Shown: one piece after another, positions 22,826-32,683 of the stretch
Position numbering within the stretch: the stretch's first letter is position 1
How the letters are laid out: every line of letters starts with the position of its first letter
NCBI GenBank assembly: GCA_034401795.1
Contig: CM067370.1
Coordinates: 50,441,914 to 50,505,913, forward strand
Source: Chaetoderma sp. LZ-2023a
Lineage: Eukaryota; Mollusca; Caudofoveata; Chaetodermatida; Chaetodermatidae
DNA length: 64,000 nt
Direction: 5' to 3'
Position numbers and translations under genes: made by a program
Notes under the pieces: generated by a model
What the model was told of the DNA's origin: nothing
What the model saw: only the letters and a program-made list of their open reading frames with translations
Database searches by the model: none

Positions 22826-23865
22826 TCAATTGAAGTGGATGACTGAGGTCAGGCCTTCCGAAGCACGGATGCGGTAGGTCACGTCCGATGGCTTACCTAC
22901 TACCACATAGGGGCCTTTCCACTGGTAACTCAGTTTACTTGGCACGTTTGCAGACCGTCGTGAATCATGTACCCAAACCATTCTTCCTGCTTCATATGGC
23001 TCTCCATGCACACTCCGGTCATGCCATGTCTTTTGCCTCCGGTGTGCAGTGGATAGTCTTTCTCTCACTAACTCATGGGCTTGTTCTATCCTTTGCTGCA
23101 AGAGTTCAACATAGAGAGATGGTGACTTTTTCTCCCCTGGTATCCGTGGCATAGCCAGATCCAGGGGTAAGGCTAATTCACGGCCTAACATTAACCGAGC
23201 TGGGGTGTAGCCCGTGCTGGAATGTTCTGAAGTGAGGTAAGCCATGAGTACATACGGGAGCCGTAGATCCCAGTCTCTACAACCAAGGTGTGTTTCCTTG
23301 GTAAGCATCTCCGCGAGAGTTCTGTTGAATCTCTCTACCATCCCGTCGCTCCGGGGGTGGTATGGAGTTGTCCTTGTTTTGACGATATGGAATAATTTGC
23401 AGAGCTCTCATATGAGCCGGCTCTCAAAATTACTTCCTGATCGGAGTGCAACTCATAAGGCATACCAAAGTGGCAGAACACATTGCTGGTCAAGACCTCC
23501 ACTACGGTGGATGCCTCTTGGTCTGGCAGAGTAAATGCTTCTACCCACTTCATAAAATAATCTTGTAATACGAGGATGTATTTATTTCCATCATCCGTCG
23601 TATTCAAGGGTCCGAGCACGTCGATAGCCACTCACTCCAATGGTGCACCAACAATCTTAGTTTGAGATGGTGCAATATGGTGTTGGCCAACAGCGCGTTC
23701 TTGGCATGGGATACATTTGGCAACCCATGCCTTGACACTATCGCGAATCCTGATCCAGTGGAATCTCAGTTTGATACGGGCAACAGTCCTTTCCACGGCC
23801 AGATGTCTGGCGTTATCATGTAGTTGTTTCAATATAAGTTCACGATAACTTTCCGGAACTACCAA
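22826..23865 (-). mobile_element. Integrase region of the gypsy fossil
   Basis: Minus strand. 23865-23632 contains the zinc-binding H-H-C-C module (HDNARHLAVE ... CIPCQER). 23631-23335 holds the start of the catalytic core (MAIDVLGPL, ELHSDQE). 23341-22826 begins MVERFNRTLAEML and carries the core's last part and a C-terminal domain (KLSYQWKGPYVV). All integrase modules are recognisable and in the expected order, but not in one open frame. Part of the broken Ty3/gypsy element. Confidence 0.85.
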
Positions 23866-24042
23866 ACGGTTATTACGGTATAGAACGTTATTTATTAATT
23901 GACATTCTTCGAACCATTGGTAATAATATTTTGCCGTGGTGGATAAGGGTGTTACCTATTCCTTAGGAGGACGTACTCCCTCCTGAATCCACGCATATAT
24001 ATTCTGTGTCTTCACATCTGTTGTTTGGTGGTATGCGATTTT

Positions 24043-25290
24043 CTACGGATTCCACGCTGTGCACCGTAATTCGGGGAACTCTGGAGATGGCTGTGTTGAC
24101 TGTGTCACGGTGGTGGCCTCTTCGTCTTCAGCTTCTGCGTCGATTCTACTAAGGGTGTTAGCATTTCCATGCATTTTGCCGGGATGGTGAACAACGTTTA
24201 AGTTATAGGCCTGCAGGGATTCCTGCCATCTCACTACCTGGCCCTCCGGATTTGTTAAGTTCCTGAGCCAACGTAGCAAGGCATGGTCTGTACGGAGTGT
24301 AAAAGGGCGCCCTTACTGAAAGTGCTTATAATACTTGACGAAATGGACCGCCACTAATAATTCTAGCTTGGTGGTTGCATATCTTCTCTCCATTTTATTC
24401 AAAGTATGCGAACCGTAACCCAACACCTGCTCTGTTCCGTCTTTTGTGACCTGAGATAGAACCAAGCCTATAGTCATGAAATCGAGGTTTGGATTAGGAT
24501 GAGCAAGAATTGGGACGGTCGTCAAGAGTTCTTTCAGCACCCCGAATGAGTCTTCACACTCACTCGTCCACTCAAATGGTCGATCTTTCTCGGTGATCTT
24601 GTAGAGGGGTGAAGCAATCTCGCTGAAATGTTGGATGTAACGGCGATAGTACTGGCATAGGCCAAAGAAACTCAGTGTCTCCGTAACTGAAGAGGTTCGA
24701 GGCCACTCTGCTACTGCCTTAGTTTTCGATCCATCACCGGATATGACGTGTCCCAGGAACTCAACGCTCTGTCTGAAGAGATGACATTTCTTCGGGTTGA
24801 GTTTCAAATTGGCCGTGCGGAATCTTGAAAGCACAGTGTCCAAATTTATCAATGTTTGCTCAAACGTAGGTCCAAAGACTATTACATCATCGATGTAACA
24901 GAGACAGATCTCCCATTGCAGGGCGGTTAATACCCGCTCAATGAGTCGTTCAAAAGTTCCGGGAGCATTGCACAACCCGTAGGGCATCTTGCGGAATTGG
25001 AAAAGGCCATCCCTACAAACGAATGCCGTCGTTTCCATATCAGCTTCATCCATGGCTTCTTGCCAGTAACCGCTAGCTAAATCAAGGGTACAAAACCACT
25101 AGGCTCCAGACAAGGAATCCAAGGCCTGATCTATCCATGGTAATGGACAGGCGTATTTAACGCTAATATCATTAAGGCGGCGGTAGTCTATACAAAACCG
25201 CAAGGTTCTGTCCTTTTTGCCTGCTAGCACTATAGGACTAGCCTATGGAGATGCTGAGGGTTCAATAATACAGTCCACAACATGTCATTC
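24043..25290 (-). mobile_element. Reverse transcriptase and RNase H region of the gypsy fossil
   Basis: Minus strand. The 246-codon frame 25053-24313 has FRKMPYGLCNAPGTFERL, the catalytic CYIDDVIVF, and LNPKKCHLFRQSVEFLGHVI, all hallmarks of Ty3/gypsy RT, followed by the connection with FFGLCQYYRRYI and FEWTSECEDSF, then the start of RNase H (GYGSHTLNKMERRYATT). The RNase H end with NTLSRIDAE lies at 24279-24043. Upstream of 25053 the palm N-terminal part is recognisable up to about 25290. Broken into several frames. Confidence 0.88.
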
Positions 25291-25578
25291 ACTTGTTGGT
25301 GTGCTTCTGCTTCCTTGTGAATGGGAAGACGTTGTATCGGTTGTCGTACGGGGCGATTATTGCCTGTATCGATGGAGTGTTGTATGAGATGAGTTTCTCC
25401 GAGATCCATGTCTCCGGAGGAAAAACTATTGTGATATTTATGTAGTAGTTTCCGAATTTCTCGTTTTTGTGATTGCAGTAATCCAACGGTGGCAGTAGAT
25501 ATAAATTGTGTAAATGTTCGAGTAAATCAGCAGCCATTTCGGTGTTGTGTCAGAAAGATTCCAATGAGATTATGTCCA

Positions 25579-26520
25579 CTAAATGCCGCAGCATACTCCG
25601 GGTTCCAGAGTGATGGGATCTGCGGTACGATTGAACACTCTAAAAGGTATTTTTCCTTTATTGGTAGTGTCCACTATAATGCGGGGACTTGCGCATTGTG
25701 AGGCGATCATATAATCAGGGTCGGATTCCAGCATGGCGATGTGTGTGTTGCTTCCTAACTGTGGTGTGGTGGCCCATAAGATCTGTTCCAGTCCCGTCTC
25801 AATTGTGGCGGTACTCGATAATATTACCGCACACATGTCGTACAATGATGACGCTGGTCCGAGAGGTATTCGTCTGCCGTGTATGTCGAGTTCCTGTTGT
25901 CTGCAGTGTATGATGGCTTCACTGGCACTGAGGAAATCAGAGCCAAGTAAGGCATCGTTATGAATAGAGGCGATGACAACTCTCTGAATGAATTGCATTT
26001 CCTCTATTTGGATAACTAAATTAACTACACCGGCTATGGGTACATTGGCTCCCGTAGCCGTCTGTAGGTAAATATTTGTAGGCTTAAGGGGAGGCTTCTT
26101 ATGAGGTGGGATGCCCTCATATAAGCGCTGGTTAAATACTGTGATAGAAGCACCGGTGTCGATGGTGGCACTAGTGGAAACACCACTAAACAGACAGGCA
26201 CATTTGTAGATTACTTTGCGATGTACCTGCGGAAGAGTTTCCAACGATGCGGTCCATGATAATGGTATTGGAACAGCATCACTCTGTATATATTCCGACT
26301 GTTTCCGTATTGCTTCTTGTATGCTTGTGGATGGCTGAGTGAGGAAAGGACCAGTTCGTCGTCGCCACTGGTGTATAGACTGTGGTGAAGACGGAGCTGG
26401 GGGTAGCAATGGTGGTGTTGTTGTTGATGTTTCAGTGTAGGCGGTATTAGTATAGAGGGCGGCATGTACGGGATGATGGATAAGCTCTACCTGCGCAAGC
26501 CATTTCCTACAATGCTTCAT
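25579..26520 (-). mobile_element. Protease region of the gypsy fossil
   Basis: Minus-strand open frame of 313 codons. The retropepsin active-site motif STSATIDTGASITVFNQR is at about 26173-26120, and HNDALLGSDFLSASEAII supplies the C-terminal protease motif. A Pro-rich linker precedes it. This open frame is the longest in the coding part. Confidence 0.85.
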
Positions 26521-26668
26521 AGGATGCTTTGGTGAAGCGCAGAAGAAACAATCATTTCGCCAAGGACGTGTCTTCTTCCGTTTATGTCGGCGCTTGCGGA
26601 TCCATGAGGCAGAGTGAATCGTTTCTCCTGAATCGCTACTGCCTGTGGATGCTGAAGATGATGCTAGC

Positions 26669-26686
26669 GGGGGGGGGGGGGGGGGG
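26669..26686. repeat. Poly-G tract
   Basis: Seventeen to eighteen G in a row within the gag/protease spacer of the gypsy fossil. A similar run occurs in the second gypsy fossil at 36108-36123, also next to gag coding sequence (Pro-rich on the coding strand). Confidence 0.95.
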
Positions 26687-27028
26687 TGATGTCCTGGATA
26701 CCACCAGAGGGCACCGAGAATCTAGTGTCTTGGTGGGGGGGACGTGGTGCTTTTAAAAACGTTGTCTCAGCGGCGGTGCTACAACCTACCACCACTGTTT
26801 TACATAGGAAAGAAGGCCTGTTGTGTGCGAAAAAAGAGGGGGATGTCCTTGCTGCGGATGGGGGAGGCAACGTAGGCACTGACATATGTGAAACCGTGCA
26901 TTTTGGTGTTGGTGTGAAAGCTGATTTCTGTGGATGATGGTTAGCCACTGAACGTTGTTGCGTGAAAGCTGCAGTTGAGCCGGGAGGCGGATACGGGCAC
27001 AGAAGTGGCTCTGTGTGATTTGGTACCC

Positions 27029-28303
27029 TTAGGAGTTTGACTGTTTCTCCGGTTGCGGTGTGCTATGGTCTGGAGCAGGCGTTGTAGAGGGAGGCCGGTT
27101 AGGACACCGCTCCCTCAAATGTCCTGGCTGACCGCATCCGAAACAAGTCTTCAGTGGCGGTGTGGTGTTGGTGGTGTTTGTTGTCCTAAACTGGGTGGTG
27201 CCGAGGTTGGTGCTGAGTGTTGTAACTAAGTTAGTGAGTGCAGAGATTTGTTTGTTAATCTCTTCTGTCCACTCTCTCATGTTGCCGTTGTTGCTGTTAT
27301 TTCGCTGGTTCCCACGACTGGGCGCTCCATTGTACCCTCCTCTATGGGCATGCCCCCTTCCTCCAGGTGCTTGATTTTGATTGGAATTCTGCACATCCGG
27401 TGTTGTTGATGATCTGGGGGTAGCACTAGCAGGCGGGGTGAAAGCTGCACCCTCTATCTCGTTGATAGGATGGAGTTGGCGGCAGTTATTCTTTTCCCAC
27501 TCCAGAAGGTTCTCAATGTGTACCGCGGTTGCTGTAAATTGGGCCAAACTTCCCTTGTCACTGAGAAACAGTTTTTCTTTCAGGGCGGGTTCACCGCTTA
27601 ATGCATCGATGAAGGTGTCTAAATGCAAATGTAACACGGCCTGTGTATTGGTGCTCGGATAGGTGTGGGTGACTAGCCTCCTAATTCGGCTAGCTAACTC
27701 AGGAAGAGTTTCTCCCGCGTGTCGTTGAAGATTTTTAAGTTGAAGACAACTGGTTTCTCTGAGGGGCGTGTCGCCAAATCGCTTCGCCAGTGCTCGTTCC
27801 AACTGTTTGTAGGTGGGTATGTAATCCGTTCCCAGATCCGCAAGAACTTGAAGGGCTTTCTGGAAAGTTTAGCGGCGAGATAGTCACCCATTTGTCGAAC
27901 GTCCCAATGGTTAGTTCGACTTATGATCTCGAACTGTATCTTATAATTGGTCCAGTCATTCTCCCTACTAAATTCGGGAGGGAGGATGACTCGGCCAAGA
28001 CCACGGAAAGAGTGCAGTGGTTGAAATCCGGGTGGTGTGGGTATCTGGGAAGTTGATGACTGTACTGAGATTGGTCACAGTGCTGATGGTGGAAGTGTTG
28101 GTGGTTCTCATCGATGCCGATGCCGAGGAGCCAGGACATGCGTACTCCAATTTAATGAGTCCGTCCCATTTGTAGAGCCATAGACGTTCCTCATATGGCG
28201 GTGGTGCTGTCGGCTGACGTTTGTGATGTGTCACATGACTGATATACCGGCGAAACGGTGATGCCGATTCCTCCTGATATTGCGGTAATCCCCTTGAGTA
28301 CAC
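27029..28303 (-). mobile_element. gag region of the gypsy fossil
   Basis: Minus strand. 27802-27029 contains a capsid-like segment (LQRHAGETLPELASRIRRL, typical of Ty3/gypsy gag) and a canonical zinc knuckle CFGCGQPGHLRERCPNR near 27150-27100, with a Gly/Asn-rich linker in between. The N-terminal part probably begins near 28303 (MYSRGLPQYQEES). The reading frame is interrupted between these parts. Confidence 0.8.
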
Positions 28304-28574
28304 TGTTTTGCTAGAAGGCGGCGGTGCGGGAGGTTGTCTATGTTGTGGATATGCCCGTACTCGGGTCTTTGTCGGAGTCGTCCACGATTCGGCCCTGTTG
28401 GTGTTGGCCTGTCGCGGATGTCCGATATGGTTCTGAATTCTGTCCCCGAATGTGAGGCATCTCGAAAGGTGCCATCGCTAACAGGCAAAAGCAGGTTATA
28501 ATGCGGATTTGTTGACTCCGCTGAATGTCTGGCATAGTCAGTGAGCATGTGTGCTGAGAATCCGTCGTATGAGG

Positions 28575-28623
28575 CTACCTCGTAATCTCAGGGTCGTGGG
28601 TTCGAGCCTCACATCAGCCGCCA
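28575..28623 (-). promoter_or_regulatory. Primer-binding region, tRNA-like far beyond the usual 18 nt
   Basis: On the plus strand this reads like the 3' half of a tRNA ending in CCA at 28621-28623: anticodon-loop-like CCTCGTAATCTC, variable region GGGTCGT, T arm GTGGGTTCGAGCCTCAC, acceptor strand and CCA. Two bases (CT) separate it from the LTR start TGTAG at 28626. On the element's strand it is the complement (TGGCGGCTGATGTGAGGC...), as required for a primer-binding site. The T-arm part strongly resembles elongator tRNA-Met. A normal site needs only about 18 nt; here similarity continues about 47 nt. Confidence 0.8.
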
Positions 28624-28625
28624 CT

Positions 28626-31600
28626 TGTAGCTCGCCGGGTAGTATCGGGCCGTTCTGGTGTATCATGTCGACTCGCCGCGCTGCAAGCACATGATGAGTG
28701 ATGACTCTGGTTAGCATCCGGTCTCGGGGTGATGGACCTTGTACGAGACTGCCCTGCGGGAAACAAAAACCGGCTCCTAAGGCCGGTGGAACTCGATCAT
28801 TCCCGTGTGGCTGTGCGACCATCGTCGCGAACGTTAAACACAATGGTCTCATCCCACGAGTTTGTGTCACCAGTATGCCTGTCCATAGCAATTTCATGAT
28901 CTATGGACTTACAAGATTTGATTTGGTGACCTAAAAATATATGGCTATACAATGAGTTTACCTAAACAATTAAAAATATGCTAGATAAAACTACAATAAG
29001 AGCATACGAAAATACGAGACATAGAGCCAGGTAGATGAACTTCTAAACATGGGGCTCCCGGATGTACCACACAGACTCGTAGGGCCACAAAGGAGGCTCC
29101 CGTACACGAGACTTAACTAGTTAACTTAATATAAGTTATTATACCTCTATACTGAAAGGAAGGTTATCTCAGACGAAAAGTGATGTGCCTTACGCGGGCA
29201 CTACTCCTAATGCAAGTTTTGGGTGAGGAATATTATCCTGGCATTGACCGTCTTCGCTGAATCCTTGCGAGAGGCAAGTGCCTCACGCGGGCCTCCGTCT
29301 CGGGGAGGTGTCGCCACTGCTTAAAGCGGAAGAAGAAAGGTAGGTAAAAATGGGCCTACCCTAATATTTCAATCAAAAATGCTTTAGAAAGAAATGACCA
29401 TACCTAGTGAGATCATGACTATAGGGATGCGGACTGTCTTAGGTGAAGACAGATTCCCGATGGATTCCTTTGTCACCGTCTTATGTAGTTCTTGGTTTGC
29501 TGTGTTAGTGGTTGCCGCTTTATTTCTGCAGGCCTTCCGCTTTGCTTAATTCCTTTTAGTTGTTTTTGGAACGAGAATTAGATTAGGCCGCGACTGGCTG
29601 ATATCTACCTAGCTATTAGACATGGCTGTCACGGAGAACAGATTCCCCAAGACATCCATACTAGAGACAGCGCTCATACATGTTACGTAGCAGGATCTCC
29701 GAACTGGATAAGAATCCGGACATCCCACCCCACAACCACATAAAACATTACAAGACATGGGTTACATTTCACAAAAGCATTATTAGACCATTTATCCTAT
29801 CGTTATGGTGGGGGTAAGAGAGACGAATCCCCACCGTAAATGTCCTTCCCGCAAGGGCGTGGCAGATTTAAATATCATGCCCAGACATTATAACAGAATT
29901 CGGTGGGGATGCGTATCTCGCCCGTCACCGGGTCCTATGGAACTAACCGTTTTACCTGTCATTAGGTTTATATACAAGTTGCCAGTTTTGCACTGCGGTG
30001 TGAGAGTATTGTCAGTAAATAAGATAATAATAAATACATGTGTTTTCGCAGTGCTTTCCTACATTGGCTTGAAGTGCTAACTAGTAAGTATCCGAAGATA
30101 CACGGGAATGTGTATGTGACACCACACCCTTGCCATCACCACTCGGAAACCCCAATAGTTTCCCAGAGGCGGATCAGCCAATGGTGCGGATAGGGACATC
30201 CAAACAATTAAGAAGCCACAAGGCTAAGTGGAACAGGAAGAGAGACAAAAGCTTACTTATGAGTCTTACCAGAGTGCGGGGCTAGATTATCGCACTACCG
30301 GAGGAGAAGAGTATATTACACAGTATGTAATGAAGAAAGTGTCTCTAATCATTTTGAACCTATCCTATTGAGCTGAATAGAAAAGGTTTAGTCAGTAGCA
30401 TGCGTTATAGCAAGGACAGCGACCTCGGTGAAAAATTGTTGGTGGCGGAAGAAAGTGTTGCATATATAAGTGTTGCTGTATAGTGTTTCCTACGTGCACT
30501 GCACTCCTATATTTTCTATGAATAAACAAAACATATGAACGGATGGCCACTGACCATATATATACAAAATCTAACCAGAACAAACAATACGGTGTTGAAT
30601 GATCAAGATATATATATCAGTACAGGTTAACGAACCCACCATAGTGCGGTTAGCAACACCTTTAGGAAAATGAGAATAATTATCAACAAATACAGAAATT
30701 ATAACTAGCAGTCCTAAGACCGTTACGGTTCCTTTTCGTCATTGGGACTGTTATTGCGGATACAATATAATTAACAAAACCTATATAGAGAAATAATTAA
30801 ACTGTGAAGTATAGTTACTTAAAAACTTGGTAGTCATTCCTAAGTTAGGCTACCGTGTTACTGAAATTGATACCTCGATCCATAGTCGATGTGAAATGAT
30901 GCGCTCTCCAGACGCTGGAAAGTTCCCGCAGGTTGGTTCCCGCAAGCTGTTTTCCGCAAACAAGACTTCCGCAAGAACACTCATGGCGGGAGTGCATCGC
31001 TTAGTGCTGTAGGCCTAATAGAATGCCTAATGAGCAGTCAGTAAAAGATACGATAGTACTATGTGGTGAAGAAAGTTCACATACACCGATGGCACGGATG
31101 GAAGGTGTAAACAACCCATCACTAGCGGGGGTTGTCAGAGGCAAACGAGGATACAAAACAAAGCTTCACGGTGCTGGGTACATCAACCAGCTCTGAAGAC
31201 GCACCAGGCAGAGTTTACTTGCTGCGGTCGAAAGTCGAAAGAACCGACACGATATTAGTGCGCCGGAGATTGAAATACCACTTTTAGGCGTTGTCGGCAG
31301 ATCCGGCGAGTCATCCATCAAAGAACATCCCGTCTCTACATCTGTAGACTCACATATTCAGGCCGTAAAGGCCTCACCGCAAATGTGTGTTCTGATTGTA
31401 GCTGTTGGTATTCGTGAACAATTATCAGAAGTTCCAAATTACTCCCGTAAATGGGAAGTTACAAAATTGCTTTTACTGTTGTGGGTTGGCTACTGTTAGC
31501 TACGGCAACACGGCGGAAACTGAAGTCATATGCGTAATATCTGTCGATCGTAGCTAGTACAGATCCAACCTGTTCGGCCCCTGGCCGAGGATGCTCTCGG

Positions 31601-31850
31601 TCTCTGGATCGCTTCTCCTTTCCTACTCCTCGTGATGTCACAGGCGCAGGCTTCATCCAATCATCGTTCGAGCAAGAGCCAATCAGCGCGCAGCTAATAA
31701 TAGCGCAGTCAAACGTTCTTGAACATTCTAGAAGCTTTGCGTCCACGTGTTTATCATCTCAGTACACTAAAAGCGCCATCCTATCTAGGTCGTAACTACG
31801 CGCTTCATATAAACAGCATCCTAGCACGCATGCGCATCATGCTTATCCGC
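28626..31850 (-). mobile_element. Right (5') LTR of the gypsy element, copy 3
   Basis: Starts TGTAGCTCGCC directly after the primer-binding region and follows copy 1 nearly base for base to about 31850. There it is cut, lacking about 165 bp including the CTACA end. The promoter is on the minus strand and close to the cut side, so the presumed transcript would traverse almost 3 kb of LTR before reaching the primer site. The TATA position (about 31618) is not well kept in this copy. Confidence 0.85.
31614..31738 (-). promoter_or_regulatory. LTR promoter block of copy 3 with heat-shock units
   Basis: Alternating TTC/GAA units at 31716-31733 (four perfect units at two-base spacing), CCAAT inside 31676-31687, and a CRE-like TGATGTCA at 31632-31639. 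Same order and distances as copy 1, although the TATA motif is poor here. Confidence 0.6.
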
Positions 31851-32683
31851 TTATATATTAGGTGACTTTAATATTGATTTGTTAAAACAACATAGCTTCT
31901 ACACTCAAGACCTATTAAATTTATTTAAAATATCTGGCTTTTATCCATTTATAACGAAACCAACAAGAATTACAGAATGCTCGGCTACTGTTATTGACAA
32001 CATCATCTCGAATAATGCTGTAAGTGGCAAGAATCAAACAGGTATCTTTGTTGTATATATTTCAGACCATTTACCTATTTTCTATATAGAAAAAGAAAAC
32101 AAAAAAGGAAAATCATTTGTAAAAGAAACAGTAACTTGTAGAGACTTCAAAAAGGAAAATATAGAAATGTTCAAAAACAATATGGCTAACATAAACTGGA
32201 ACCAGGTAATTGAATCCCAGTCATGTGAAGATGCCTACAACACCTTCCACACTATATGCTCTAACATCTATGAATCTGCCTTTCCACTTAAAAATATTAA
32301 GAAATTTAAACAAAATCCTACTAAACCATGGATTACAAGAGGAGTGATAGCTGCCTGTCACAAGAAAAACAAGTTATATCTGAATTTTATTAAATATCCG
32401 ACAAAGTATAATGACTCACAGTTCAAGAAATATAGAAACAGGCTAAATCAGATAATTAGGACAGCAAAAATACATTATTTTCATAATAAATTTGATGAAC
32501 AAAAAGATAATATAAAGGAAACATGGAAACTGATTAAATCATTACTAAATAAGAAAAAACCCAATACTGAAGCATCACGGTTTATTTATAATAATAGAGT
32601 CATTAACGACAAAAAAGAAATAGCAGACAAATTTAATGAGTATTTTACTAACATTGGTCCTAATTTATCACAAAAAATTCAAC
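31851..32683 (+). pseudogene. LINE endonuclease C-terminal half and linker, open frame, both ends cut
   Basis: The frame is open across the block and begins at the GDFNIDLL endonuclease motif, followed by ITECSATVIDNIISN, SDHLPIFY (the conserved Asp-His near the end of AP endonucleases) and the basic linker before RT (KPWITRGVIAACHKKNKLY, EIADKFNEYFTNIGPNLSQ). This is typical of jockey/CR1-group ORF2. It lacks the first endonuclease half and the whole RT. It is flanked on the left by a truncated LTR and on the right by an unrelated gypsy fossil, with no LINE 3' end, so it is an internal piece left by recombination rather than a normal 5'-truncated insertion. Frame integrity suggests it is young, perhaps the same family as the 43.5-44.9 kb RT fragment. 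Confidence 0.8.

Larger units (their letters stand above)
19742..31850 (-). mobile_element. Ty3/gypsy LTR retrotransposon fossil with about 3-kb LTRs
   Basis: The element is read on the minus strand: right (5') LTR 28626-31850, primer-binding region 28575-28623, gag with CCHC knuckle, protease, RT, RNase H, integrase (to 22826), then left (3') LTR from about 22.75 kb to 19742. The outer left end begins TGTAGCTC, as does the inner end of the right LTR at 28626. Domain order (integrase last) places it in Ty3/gypsy. The coding part is spread over several frames with roughly five to ten interruptions, so it is broken. The two LTRs are about 90-95% identical by eye over their shared 1.5 kb, so insertion is old. 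The LTRs are not equivalent over their other half, and the right LTR is cut at 31850 by a junction with a LINE. Confidence 0.85.

Noticed and set aside
22826-28303. Long plus-strand ORFs opposite the gypsy coding region
   Set aside because: Antisense shadows of gag, protease, RT and integrase.
28575-28623. tRNA gene
   Set aside because: Only the 3' half is tRNA-like, CCA is encoded (not usual in animal tRNA genes), and it abuts an LTR: a primer-binding region.
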